Assembly (NCBI RefSeq): GCF_050948175.1 | Contig: NC_135203.1 | Location: 372,001 to 436,000, forward strand | From: Xylocopa sonorina | Taxonomy: Eukaryota > Arthropoda > Insecta > Hymenoptera > Apidae | Direction: 5' to 3' | Length of the DNA stretch: 64,000 nucleotides | Shown: positions 54,345-64,000 of the stretch, piece after piece | Layout of the letters: each line of letters opens with the position of its first letter | How positions within the stretch are numbered: the first letter of the stretch is position 1 | The notes under the pieces: model-generated | What the model saw: only the letters and a program-made list of their open reading frames with translations | Database searches by the model: none | Told to the model about the DNA's origin: nothing | Program-made: the position numbers and the translations under genes

Positions 54345-54496
54345 CTTATTGAGCCGGTCCCAGAGGCACTGCAATACTGGGTCGACTCGCGGCGGAGGTG
54401 GAGCAAGCCCCAGCGGTCCGCCTTTTTCCAAAAATCAGGTTAATATTCTGACTCCTAATGAGGAGTGTATCAGATATTAAGCTGATAAGAACAGAT
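54345..54496 (-). pseudogene. U2 snRNA 3' part, 152 nt
   Basis: Same U2 segment. The junction with the copy 8 3' UTR reads CGTCTT|ATCTG. Apparent identity with the 61937 unit begins here and runs to the end of the window. Confidence 0.95.
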
Positions 54497-55560
54497 AAGA
54501 CGTTTATTTTAGCAATTAATGTTCCCCCGGGGCCGAAGCCCCAGGGGTATACACTTGTATACAGGATCATTCGTGTTGTTTCCGCACAAATTCAATCATA
54601 AAGTAGAAATATATTACATAGGGTAGTGCTGTGGGACAAGTCCCTAAAGCGTCCATTGTCAATATAACAGATTTACAGTAGAGTGAACTTTGCAACGTTC
54701 AATAAATTATTATAACATATCAATAACAGCGTGACACAAGGCACGGTTTAACAATTAGCTTTTCGATAGAGTATCAATATAATAACATAAATATAAAGTA
54801 TAAACCATAAAGAAAGGTATATAATTTATGTATAACAAATACATTATCTTTAACATAATATGGCGCGTAGCACGATGGGCTCAGCGAATTGAGAGCGACA
54901 ATGTGCGGATATACGCCTTACTGTAGTCATCCATGAAGGGCCGAGAGGTCCCAGCAGCCACCAAGGGGGTCCATATAAGCAACACTTAGTACTCGAGTTG
55001 TAGTAAAATAATAATGAAACTATTGAATAGGCAAATAAATAAATATAGTACGATAGAATAGACAAGATAATACAGTCAGACCAAGTAAAATACTAAAGTA
55101 CTATATAGTATGGCACAGTCAGGTGGGCGCATAAAGAAATATAGAACTAATATCAATAATAAAAATAATAAGAAGAGGGCATTGAAAGGCGAAATGAGAA
55201 AGGATACGTTATGGTACGATGAAACAATCCACGATAGAGTAGGTAAAATAAGAATAGAGTAAGTCAGGAGAATAAAATACGTTAATAAGTAAATCAGTAA
55301 ATAAAATAAAATAAAATGAGATAAAATCCAATGAGGTAAAATAAACTAAATCCGATACCATAAAATAAGGTAAGTTGAGTAAAATAAGTTAGGCTGGATC
55401 AGTTTAATTCTCATTTCGCGTGGAGGCGATGGAAGCGCAGACCAGACAGGCCAAACAAAACAAATAAAATAAATTAAAATAAAATACTTTACGATAAAGC
55501 AAATGAGAGCTTACTACAGACCCCCGCGGCTAGTCCTCTCCGCCCGCAGATGTGGAGGCA
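54497..55560 (-). other. 3' UTR, copy 8 (type B)
   Basis: No gene. Terminal UUCG hairpin 54524-54547; CCGCACAAATT; covarying hairpin 54633-54644 (GGGAC/GTCCC) then AAAGCGTCC; TGCGGATATACGCC at 54903-54916; AT-rich tract about 55010-55400; GTGGAGGC at 55420-55427 and 55552-55559. No difference from 62089-63152 was noticed (1064 bp each). Confidence 0.75.
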
Positions 55561-58500
55561 CTAAGGATCCGCAGGCGACACCACCCCAGGGACGCGGGCG
55601 CCTCCACTGCTCCCGCTCAGCGCCGCCGATGTCGACCCCGCCCCGGACGTACCCCGTGGAGCCCGGTACTGACGCACCCCGGATACATGCTCCACGTAGA
55701 TATCTCTGGACCAGGCTATTGTCTCAGATATCATGAGACGCCTCATCAGCGCTGCATAACGCTGAGAGACGCGCAGCAGGTCCAGGACAAACTCGTTTCC
55801 CGGGTCCCACGCGCCCAGGGCGCCGACGACGAACGCATCTACGTGGACTCGGTAGCCGCGCCTCCGCAATGATTCGGCGAGGGGCTGATACTTACGTATC
55901 TTCGCCATCCTCGCCTCCTCAATTGCCTCGAGAGTGTTCTCGAAAGGCACGGCCACGTCGACCACGACGATGTTTTTCGACAGCCCGTGCTCCACGACGA
56001 TGTCGGGACGCAGGGCTGCCAGCTCGCCGTCGACTCCCGGGACGCGCTTATTGACCCGGATCTCCCCTGGCAGACGGGCAGCCGCCACGAGCCTATGAAC
56101 GAGGCCGTCATGCCGCAGCTGCCGGGCAGCGGAGTGAGGACCGCAGTGGGAGAGCACGTGGGGAAGGCCCTCGAACTCATGCCCGCAACGCCGGCAACGC
56201 TTGTCACCGGTCCCCCACCGACGTGCTCCATTTAGCGGCAACACGTCGAGGCGGGCCCGGTGAACGAAGCGCCAATCAGCGAAGCGGACAAACCCCCCGG
56301 TGCGCAGAAAGTGGTTACTGACCGCGCAACGGGAGGTCGCGTCGAAAACCTTCCCCTGGTCGGGCTTCCGAAGAAGCCTTTCCAGGTAGCACTCTCCCAC
56401 TGCTGCCCTCAGCCTCCGCGTGACTTGGCCCTTGGCAGCAGGCGGCACAACAACGCTACGCCCATTCCGGGAGCGACAAACGACCGAGAGTTCTTCACGA
56501 ACCTCGTCCCACCTCCAACTGAATCCAAGCCGCGCACAAGAACGAATCCCGACGTTCCTTACTCGCGACCAGAACGAAGCCCGGCCCGCCGATGGCCTCG
56601 CCATCTCGCCCGACAAAGAGCCGGAGAGATAGTCGGCAAGGCCCCTGCTCCCAAGGGTCCGACCGGCCTTCTCCCGCACGGCGTCACACAGCGCTGACCT
56701 GGCCAAGTCCGCAACGACCGGATCGCTCGCATTCAATAACCTGAACGCGTGCGACACGGTCGCCACGTCGGCCAGATCCACCAGCGGGAGAAGGCCGCAC
56801 CCACCCCAAGCGGGGGGGATATAGACCAGCTCCGCACTGGCACGCTGCGGGAGGTGCAACCACCTCTTTACCGTGCGTTTGATGACCCTGTCGGCATCGG
56901 CTAAAGCGGTTCTTCGCACGTGGCCTCCCCTGAACGCGAAATCGAGGCGTGGCAACAGGAATGTCGCCACGGTCTCGATTTTTTGCCAGGGGGCGAGCAG
57001 GGAATCGTCGACCGCGCGAAGATCTACTAATAAGGCTTGGATCGTCGGATACGGGGTTTGGTCGATCCGAACCCCGGTCGGCACTCCCAGATGCCCGTAA
57101 CTCTGCCCCTCCGACAGGGCAGGAACGAGTCCCCCGACTAGACGGAACTCGGTGCTAGAAACCCTCCCGTCCCCTCTGATGTGCAGGGTTGCACACTTCG
57201 AGGGGTTGAAGGAGAGCCCCAGCTGCCGAGCCGTCCCCTCTGCTGCTTGCAATAGCCTTCCCATTCCGTCGACGGATGACGCGACGAGTGCCACGTCGTC
57301 TGCGTACGCCAGGGCTGTCACCTTATGCCCTCTCACACTCAGACCCTCCACCGAGTCCACGGCCCCGCGAACCATGGCCTCAATGGAAAGGTCGAATAGG
57401 ATCGGGCTAAGTGGGCAGCCCTGCCTCACCCCCGACTTCATGGGGATCCAGGGCGTGTACCCTTCAGCGGTACGGACCCGCGTCGCCACGCCGTCGTAAA
57501 GGCTGGCGACGATGTTGATAAGCGGCCGGGGAGCGCCGGCGCCGGCCAGCGAATCGATGATGGTGGCGTGGGGAACCGAACCGAAAGCGTTGGCCAGATC
57601 CAACCACGCCACCACCACCTCCCTACGCTGCTTACGAGCGGCAGCCATGGCCTGCTGAAGCACAAAGTTGTGCTCCAGACAGCCTTCGAAGGGCAAGAAG
57701 CCCTTCTGTGCTTGGCTGAGCCGCTTGTTGACTACGGCCCAACGAGTGAGCCGATCGGCGACGACCGCCGCGAAGAGCTTGGGGGTGACATCACCCAGGG
57801 CGATAGGCCTCCAATTCGATAGGTCCTCGCGATCACCCTTCTTGAAAAGGAGGACGGTGTTGGACTGCTTCCAGCGCCCCGGAATCTTCTCCATGCGGCG
57901 GCAGGTGTTGAATACCGCCGTAAGGAGGACCGCTCCTGGGTCCCCCCTCCGTAGGTCACCATAGGTCAGACCGTCGGGTCCGGCGGAAGAAGCAAGCTTC
58001 ATCCGCTTTAACCGACGGCTGACCTCGGCTTCCGTGAAGGGGGAAACCAGGGCATCGTTCGACTCAGTGGTCGGGTCCTCCCCATAGAGAGAGGGAAGGC
58101 TACCAGGGCGGGCTCGGAGCGAGTAAACGTTCGTAAAGTGCTCCTGGACCCGTTCCAGGGGCACACTGCAATGGGGAGATTCTCCGGCGAGAATCTCCCG
58201 CACCGCGCGCTTCCGATCCGCCCTGAAAAGACGTTGGATTCGGGTAGCCTCCCCTACGCGATCCGGGACGCTGGGAGGGCCATCGCTCACCATCGAATTG
58301 GCCACATCACCCCGACGCCCCTCACTCCCCGCGACTGGCCGGCGCCGACCGGCCCCCCCGTTGGAGGCGGCACTCCGTGCGCCAGCCCCGGGTCCCGCGG
58401 CCCTCCGCCCCTGAAAGTACTCGTCCACCTTCGTGGCGAGCGCCTCCAGTTGCTCGGGTGATCCCACCCCCTCCGCGAAGGCCACTAACCGCGCCCTTGC

Positions 58501-60915
58501 GGCAACGTCCACCTCCCGGCGTCCCCTAGATCGGGGTCTACCGGTTGGTGGCGCGCCGGACGCAGCGTCGCGACCTCCACCTCGGGGATGGGGCACCCTA
58601 GATTGCCGCGGGGCCCGAGGCTGAGACGCCCCGCCTACCCGCTCGCAAGCAGCCGGGAGGCCCGATGTCGCTGTCCCGCGCCGCCGCCCCACGGTCGCTG
58701 CAGGTGCACGACCGCCTCTGGTACCCGCGCGATACCCACGTGTCGCACTCACCGGGTGGCTTTCCCGAATGCTCGACGGGGCCATCCCCACCGGAGCCTC
58801 CACGACGACGCTGCCCCGGGATGATGACGCGGGCGGGTCCCGCGCGCCTCCACACCTGCACACACAAATACACCCCCGGTTACGCCCGGGGGAGTCAATA
58901 ATATTGTCATTAATGACCGGACTAGATGCCCGGTCAGTCAATGGATAAAATCTATTTTGCAATAATAAATTATCACTACTGAGGCCCCCTTCCTCCTCCC
59001 TGGGGAGCCTCGGTGACCTTCGGGTGGAGGTAACCGGAGCCTCCACCCGCGGGGACGGCTGCCTTGGGGCCTCCTCTTCCCCCGACGAATCCGTGGTGGT
59101 TATGGTGCGGTCCACCCACCGCCTTCTCGCCGCTCCTGGTGTCGTGCTCTGCCGTCCCCTCGCGGCGCTCGTATTGCTCCTGTTGTTGTTGTTGCTACTG
59201 CTGGAGCTGCTACTACTACTGCTACTGCTGCTGCCGCTGCTCCCAATGCAGCGGCGCCTCCGTCTCGTCCGGGCCGGTCCCTCCTCAGGAACGGCCGCCG
59301 GCGCTCTCTCATCGTCCGACGATGACGACGATGACTCATGGATGGTGGGGAGGGGCCTGGGCGAAGGTAGGGACCTCCTCTTCTCGGTCCCCTCCCCACG
59401 CGCCTCCACCCGAAGGGACACCCCGGTGGTCTGGGTGTCCCCTCTGCCCCCCGGAGGGGACAGGCGTCCCCTGATAGGCCTCTTCGCAGACGACCCGGGC
59501 GGGAGGGACGTCGCCCGAGTCGTCCTGGCTGGCGGGGTGGAGGCGCGGCCCGTGGCTGGCGGCGTCCGCGCCGCGACGGTGACCGCCACAGGTGACACGA
59601 CGGCCACCGTCATTATAGGCGAGCCACGGACCGATGTCGTCATCGTCGTGGTAGTAAGCGTGGCCGGAGCGCTGCAGGGCGTTGGTGGAGGGCCCTGCAG
59701 TGGTGGTGTCGCTGGGGGGGCGCTGGAGGTGGTGGACGCGCCCCCCATCCTCTTCGCTGCCGCCCGCGTTATCCTGGGCAACGCGGGCGGGAGAGACGTC
59801 GCTCTTGTACTCCCTGACACCACCGCCGCTCCAGCCACGGCGGACGGGCTGCCCCGGGTGACCTCCGCGAAGGTGGTTGTGGGGGTCACCCTCCTTGCCG
59901 GTAGAATGCGTCGGGGCGGGTCGGGTTGGGGAGGCTCGGTCGACGCCCGCCTCTTCCTCCCAGCTGCTGCGGGCGCCGCCGGGCTCTTCTTCCCCCTTGC
60001 GGGGGCAGGGGGCGTGGTGGTAGAGCCCCCTGAAATCCTCCCCTTGGGCCCCGACCCGCTGCTGGTCCTGGTGGAGTTGGGGCTCGCCTCGTCCGCGGAG
60101 GAGCGCCGGCTTCGTTGTAAGAACGCCGCGAGGGTGACGGAGCTTCTCGTCGCGGCGCTGCTCCCCACCACCGTCGTTGTCGTGGTCGTTATTGCTGTGG
60201 TGGTGGAGTTCCTTGTAGTCCTTGTTATCCCGGCGGTGGGTGGACGAGTTCCTCGCCGGGGTTGCGTGGTGGTAATGCTCCTCGTTGACTTAGTGGAGGA
60301 GGCCCCTCTCGATGTCGTCTTGGCTGCAGTGGAGGCAGCCGTCCCCGATACTCTAGAAACAGCAATTCGAGTGTTGGCTGTTATTGTTGGTGTTGTCGTT
60401 GTTGTTGTTGTTATTGTCTTTGTTGTTGTGGAGGCACAGGTCGTCGTGCCCCCACAGGTCACCGGGGACGCCCCCAGAGGGGGAAAAGAGGAGGCCTCGT
60501 TCTCGGTGGAGAACGCCTCCACCGCGTCAACGGGTCGCGACTCGGCAACGCTATCGCCGGGCGTTGCGCGGGCGGCACTCCCTGCAAGGGAGTTGTGTCT
60601 AACGGAGACACACGGACCCCCGGTGGACGGGTGTTTTGTTTGGTGGTGCGACTTCACACGCTTCAGTGCATACGCACTTTCGTCGGTGAAGCCGCACTCA
60701 CCGCACACCCACCTTTTGATCGCACCGGGGTGATGGATCTTTAAGTGTTTAAATAAATCCGTGTGTCTCAGATAGACACACGCTCCCTTTTTGCACACGG
60801 TTCTGCCAAGGTAGCAGAACGGGCAAGGAAATTCTGCCGGGAACGGGTAATGCAGCAACACCACGCGCTCACTATTACTATTTGTACTATCGTTTTTGCT
60901 GCTATTACCCGCCAT
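55561..60915 (-). CDS. Retrotransposon protein: zinc fingers, RT, RLE (copy 8)
   Basis: 1784 aa from the ATG at 60915; intact. Common finger type; linker as in copies 2/3, with one extra Ser codon (EASSFPPLG) and a mixed Ser/Asn run (SSSNNNNRSN). In the RT thumb-side motif it has SYGHLGVP where all others have SYEHLGVP. The C-terminus reads GTSGAGSTS and ends SPADP. Catalytic motifs are complete. Confidence 0.95.
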   Translation of the reverse strand: MAGNSSKNDSTNSNSERVVLLHYPFPAEFPCPFCYLGRTVCKKGACVYLRHTDLFKHLKIHHPGAIKRWVCGECGFTDESAYALKRVKSHHQTKHPSTGGPCVSVRHNSLAGSAARATPGDSVAESRPVDAVEAFSTENEASSFPPLGASPVTCGGTTTCASTTTKTITTTTTTTPTITANTRIAVSRVSGTAASTAAKTTSRGASSTKSTRSITTTQPRRGTRPPTAGITRTTRNSTTTAITTTTTTVVGSSAATRSSVTLAAFLQRSRRSSADEASPNSTRTSSGSGPKGRISGGSTTTPPAPARGKKSPAAPAAAGRKRRASTEPPQPDPPRRILPARRVTPTTTFAEVTRGSPSAVAGAAVVSGSTRATSLPPALPRITRAAAKRMGGASTTSSAPPATPPLQGPPPTPCSAPATLTTTTMTTSVRGSPIMTVAVVSPVAVTVAARTPPATGRASTPPARTTRATSLPPGSSAKRPIRGRLSPPGGRGDTQTTGVSLRVEARGEGTEKRRSLPSPRPLPTIHESSSSSSDDERAPAAVPEEGPARTRRRRRCIGSSGSSSSSSSSSSSSSNNNNRSNTSAARGRQSTTPGAARRRWVDRTITTTDSSGEEEAPRQPSPRVEAPVTSTRRSPRLPREEEGGLSSDNLLLQNRFYPLTDRASSPVINDNIIDSPGRNRGCICVCRCGGARDPPASSSRGSVVVEAPVGMAPSSIRESHPVSATRGYRAGTRGGRAPAATVGRRRGTATSGLPAACERVGGASQPRAPRQSRVPHPRGGGRDAASGAPPTGRPRSRGRREVDVAARARLVAFAEGVGSPEQLEALATKVDEYFQGRRAAGPGAGARSAASNGGAGRRRPVAGSEGRRGDVANSMVSDGPPSVPDRVGEATRIQRLFRADRKRAVREILAGESPHCSVPLERVQEHFTNVYSLRARPGSLPSLYGEDPTTESNDALVSPFTEAEVSRRLKRMKLASSAGPDGLTYGDLRRGDPGAVLLTAVFNTCRRMEKIPGRWKQSNTVLLFKKGDREDLSNWRPIALGDVTPKLFAAVVADRLTRWAVVNKRLSQAQKGFLPFEGCLEHNFVLQQAMAAARKQRREVVVAWLDLANAFGSVPHATIIDSLAGAGAPRPLINIVASLYDGVATRVRTAEGYTPWIPMKSGVRQGCPLSPILFDLSIEAMVRGAVDSVEGLSVRGHKVTALAYADDVALVASSVDGMGRLLQAAEGTARQLGLSFNPSKCATLHIRGDGRVSSTEFRLVGGLVPALSEGQSYGHLGVPTGVRIDQTPYPTIQALLVDLRAVDDSLLAPWQKIETVATFLLPRLDFAFRGGHVRRTALADADRVIKRTVKRWLHLPQRASAELVYIPPAWGGCGLLPLVDLADVATVSHAFRLLNASDPVVADLARSALCDAVREKAGRTLGSRGLADYLSGSLSGEMARPSAGRASFWSRVRNVGIRSCARLGFSWRWDEVREELSVVCRSRNGRSVVVPPAAKGQVTRRLRAAVGECYLERLLRKPDQGKVFDATSRCAVSNHFLRTGGFVRFADWRFVHRARLDVLPLNGARRWGTGDKRCRRCGHEFEGLPHVLSHCGPHSAARQLRHDGLVHRLVAAARLPGEIRVNKRVPGVDGELAALRPDIVVEHGLSKNIVVVDVAVPFENTLEAIEEARMAKIRKYQPLAESLRRRGYRVHVDAFVVGALGAWDPGNEFVLDLLRVSQRYAALMRRLMISETIAWSRDIYVEHVSGVRQYRAPRGTSGAGSTSAALSGSSGGARVPGVVSPADP

Positions 60916-61936
60916 CGTTACGATAGTGTCGCAACGCAAACACTCGGCTCGTCTAATAAAATAATAAGTTAAAATAATAAAACAAAACGCTCACCGGAGC
61001 AAACACAGACGGTTAACGGTCGATCGAGACGAACACGTAAGACAAGGGACAAATTGAATAAATAAGTATATACACAGAATAGACAACGGACAATCCCGAA
61101 CGCGAACGCGAATAAATTAATATATTAACACGAATTAACGAAACGAAGCGGAATTTAATAAATTAAACTAAAATAAAATGATATAAAACAATTCCGCTGT
61201 GCCCGGTGGACACAGCCCCGCACGAACGAACCGTGCTTCGCGTACGTGCCTAGCAACCGCAAACGGTTTAACTTTCCACGACACTCCACACGGCCTGGAA
61301 AACTCCGGACCGCGACGTATCGAGTTACACGGGGTGTAAAGGGCCTCCGTGTACCCCGATCTCTTAATTAAAACAAATAAATCGGTGATTTTAATCAAAC
61401 TAAATGCTGCTATTTCGCAGCGACGACCCGTAAAATCGAGCAAAAAATTCGATTTACGGGCGTACGTGCAAACAGTCTAACACCCAAAACACGGAGAGGT
61501 CGAATTCAAAACCAACGGCTATAAGTGTAAAGTTTACACTTATAACCGGGTATAAGGTCAGACAAACCGATTCTACTCGGATTCAAACTCCTCGGAGGTC
61601 GAAATGGTCGACCTAGGAGGAGGGACGTCACGTATGGACGTCTAACGTCTACCCGATGCGTTCAACACCACCGCCTCGGGAGCACTTTAAACTAATCACG
61701 CGAAATGGGACCTCCACCGAAATTCCAAGTGTCAGACTTACCAAGTCCGGGGTTCACCAGCAAGCCGAACGCACTGAACACTGCACCACACACGAGCACA
61801 GCACGCGCGACGCGGATGATAACGCGACACTCCGGTGAGCGAGTCGGAAAAACACAGATTAAATAAATACTTAAGCTACTGATGGGAAAGATCAAGTGTG
61901 TGGGTTTGACTAGATAAAACTGATTCTTGGAAAAGG
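60916..61936 (-). other. 5' leader plus U2 3' flank, copy 8
   Basis: 1021 bp without a gene. Bracket arms at 60988-60999 and 61830-61841. Here the CCCGTAAA stem pairs with TTTACGGG as in copy 1 and the CGCCTCGGG mismatch is also shared with copy 1. U2-proximal end CCTTTTCCAAGAATCAG. Confidence 0.6.
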
Positions 61937-62088
61937 CTTATTGAGCCGGTCCCAGAGGCACTGCAATACTGGGTCGACTCGCGGCGGAGGTGGAGCAAGC
62001 CCCAGCGGTCCGCCTTTTTCCAAAAATCAGGTTAATATTCTGACTCCTAATGAGGAGTGTATCAGATATTAAGCTGATAAGAACAGAT
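61937..62088 (-). pseudogene. U2 snRNA 3' part, 152 nt
   Basis: Same U2 segment; the junction with the copy 9 3' UTR reads CGTCTT|ATCTG, as at 54496. Confidence 0.95.
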
Positions 62089-63152
62089 AAGACGTTTATT
62101 TTAGCAATTAATGTTCCCCCGGGGCCGAAGCCCCAGGGGTATACACTTGTATACAGGATCATTCGTGTTGTTTCCGCACAAATTCAATCATAAAGTAGAA
62201 ATATATTACATAGGGTAGTGCTGTGGGACAAGTCCCTAAAGCGTCCATTGTCAATATAACAGATTTACAGTAGAGTGAACTTTGCAACGTTCAATAAATT
62301 ATTATAACATATCAATAACAGCGTGACACAAGGCACGGTTTAACAATTAGCTTTTCGATAGAGTATCAATATAATAACATAAATATAAAGTATAAACCAT
62401 AAAGAAAGGTATATAATTTATGTATAACAAATACATTATCTTTAACATAATATGGCGCGTAGCACGATGGGCTCAGCGAATTGAGAGCGACAATGTGCGG
62501 ATATACGCCTTACTGTAGTCATCCATGAAGGGCCGAGAGGTCCCAGCAGCCACCAAGGGGGTCCATATAAGCAACACTTAGTACTCGAGTTGTAGTAAAA
62601 TAATAATGAAACTATTGAATAGGCAAATAAATAAATATAGTACGATAGAATAGACAAGATAATACAGTCAGACCAAGTAAAATACTAAAGTACTATATAG
62701 TATGGCACAGTCAGGTGGGCGCATAAAGAAATATAGAACTAATATCAATAATAAAAATAATAAGAAGAGGGCATTGAAAGGCGAAATGAGAAAGGATACG
62801 TTATGGTACGATGAAACAATCCACGATAGAGTAGGTAAAATAAGAATAGAGTAAGTCAGGAGAATAAAATACGTTAATAAGTAAATCAGTAAATAAAATA
62901 AAATAAAATGAGATAAAATCCAATGAGGTAAAATAAACTAAATCCGATACCATAAAATAAGGTAAGTTGAGTAAAATAAGTTAGGCTGGATCAGTTTAAT
63001 TCTCATTTCGCGTGGAGGCGATGGAAGCGCAGACCAGACAGGCCAAACAAAACAAATAAAATAAATTAAAATAAAATACTTTACGATAAAGCAAATGAGA
63101 GCTTACTACAGACCCCCGCGGCTAGTCCTCTCCGCCCGCAGATGTGGAGGCA
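62089..63152 (-). other. 3' UTR, copy 9 (type B)
   Basis: No gene. Terminal UUCG hairpin 62116-62139, TGCGGATATACGCC at 62495-62508, then the same AT-rich tract and paired GTGGAGGC elements as copy 8. Apparently a recent duplicate of 54497-55560. Confidence 0.75.
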
Positions 63153-64000
63153 CTAAGGATCCGCAGGCGACACCACCCCAGGGACGCGGGCGCCTCCACT
63201 GCTCCCGCTCAGCGCCGCCGATGTCGACCCCGCCCCGGACGTACCCCGTGGAGCCCGGTACTGACGCACCCCGGATACATGCTCCACGTAGATATCTCTG
63301 GACCAGGCTATTGTCTCAGATATCATGAGACGCCTCATCAGCGCTGCATAACGCTGAGAGACGCGCAGCAGGTCCAGGACAAACTCGTTTCCCGGGTCCC
63401 ACGCGCCCAGGGCGCCGACGACGAACGCATCTACGTGGACTCGGTAGCCGCGCCTCCGCAATGATTCGGCGAGGGGCTGATACTTACGTATCTTCGCCAT
63501 CCTCGCCTCCTCAATTGCCTCGAGAGTGTTCTCGAAAGGCACGGCCACGTCGACCACGACGATGTTTTTCGACAGCCCGTGCTCCACGACGATGTCGGGA
63601 CGCAGGGCTGCCAGCTCGCCGTCGACTCCCGGGACGCGCTTATTGACCCGGATCTCCCCTGGCAGACGGGCAGCCGCCACGAGCCTATGAACGAGGCCGT
63701 CATGCCGCAGCTGCCGGGCAGCGGAGTGAGGACCGCAGTGGGAGAGCACGTGGGGAAGGCCCTCGAACTCATGCCCGCAACGCCGGCAACGCTTGTCACC
63801 GGTCCCCCACCGACGTGCTCCATTTAGCGGCAACACGTCGAGGCGGGCCCGGTGAACGAAGCGCCAATCAGCGAAGCGGACAAACCCCCCGGTGCGCAGA
63901 AAGTGGTTACTGACCGCGCAACGGGAGGTCGCGTCGAAAACCTTCCCCTGGTCGGGCTTCCGAAGAAGCCTTTCCAGGTAGCACTCTCCCACTGCTGCCC
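63153..64000 (-). CDS. Retrotransposon protein, C-terminal fragment (CCHC knuckle and RLE), copy 9
   Basis: About 281 C-terminal residues are inside the window and the frame is open to the edge. Contains the CCHC knuckle (CRRC...H...C) and the RLE signature RPD, VVVDVAVPFE and RKYQPL. It ends GTSGAGSTS...SPADP as in copy 8. The RT and N-terminus lie beyond base 64000. Confidence 0.9.
   Translation of the reverse strand, partial: AAVGECYLERLLRKPDQGKVFDATSRCAVSNHFLRTGGFVRFADWRFVHRARLDVLPLNGARRWGTGDKRCRRCGHEFEGLPHVLSHCGPHSAARQLRHDGLVHRLVAAARLPGEIRVNKRVPGVDGELAALRPDIVVEHGLSKNIVVVDVAVPFENTLEAIEEARMAKIRKYQPLAESLRRRGYRVHVDAFVVGALGAWDPGNEFVLDLLRVSQRYAALMRRLMISETIAWSRDIYVEHVSGVRQYRAPRGTSGAGSTSAALSGSSGGARVPGVVSPADP

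Larger units (their letters stand above)
54497..61936 (-). mobile_element. U2-targeted RLE non-LTR retrotransposon, copy 8 (complete)
   Basis: About 7.44 kb: 3' UTR 54497-55560 (type B), ORF 55561-60915, leader 60916-61936. The linker is of the copy 2/3 type, but the extreme N-terminal codons and parts of the leader are not, another mosaic. Confidence 0.9.
62089..64000 (-). mobile_element. U2-targeted RLE non-LTR retrotransposon, copy 9 (3' part only)
   Basis: Cut by the window edge. 3' UTR 62089-63152 and C-terminal coding part 63153-64000, both matching copy 8 at a shift of 7592 bp with no difference noticed by eye. Confidence 0.9.

Noticed and set aside
1..64000. CRISPR array or other short-spacer system suggested by the regular repeats
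   Set aside because: The repeat period is about 7.5 kb and each unit is a retrotransposon; no short repeat-spacer pattern exists.

Overview
The window is one uninterrupted head-to-tail array of about 7.3-7.6 kb units, all read on the minus strand. Each unit holds a complete non-LTR (target-primed) retrotransposon whose 3' end is fused to the 3' part of a U2 snRNA gene. Eight elements are full length and one is cut by each window edge. Each full element encodes one intact protein of 1778-1784 residues with two N-terminal Cys/His zinc fingers, a long low-complexity Thr/Ser/Pro/Arg linker, a reverse transcriptase with the YADD motif, a CCHC knuckle and a PD-(D/E)XK restriction-like endonuclease (RLE). 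RLE architecture plus U2 targeting fits the U2-specific lineage published as Utopia (family name from memory; no search was run). The host is a eukaryote. The U2 sequence looks arthropod/insect-like to me, and Utopia with strong U2 specificity is reported from wasps, so an insect is a reasonable guess but not proven.

Layout in the sense (minus-strand) direction of each unit: a 152-nt U2 3' part starting at ATCTGTTC, then a snRNA 3'-box-like sequence, about 1.0 kb of hairpin-rich leader, the 5.3 kb GC-rich ORF, and a 0.77-1.1 kb AT-rich 3' UTR that runs directly into the next U2 3' part. U2 parts lie at 1917-2068, 9413-9564, 17027-17178, 24445-24596, 32091-32242, 39602-39753, 47059-47210, 54345-54496 and 61937-62088. 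Full ORFs lie at 3052-8397, 10654-16002, 18072-23420, 25715-31063, 33226-38574, 40690-46032, 47982-53318 and 55561-60915. Partial ORFs lie at 1-890 (N-terminus) and 63153-64000 (C-terminus).

The most notable points are these. (1) None of the nine units contains the first ~37 nt of U2, so the U2 3' part behaves as a fixed part of the repeat rather than one half of a simple interrupted gene. (2) The 3' UTRs fall into clearly divergent types while ORFs and leaders are nearly identical, and sequence type switches at the U2 part and at the stop codon. (3) Despite that divergence the 3' UTRs keep shared structures with compensatory changes: a terminal hairpin with a UUCG-type loop, a second covarying hairpin and several short conserved motifs. 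(4) Two strong hairpins sit inside the ORF, and a 12-bp inverted repeat brackets the leader. No other genes, tRNAs, rRNAs or CRISPR arrays were seen.
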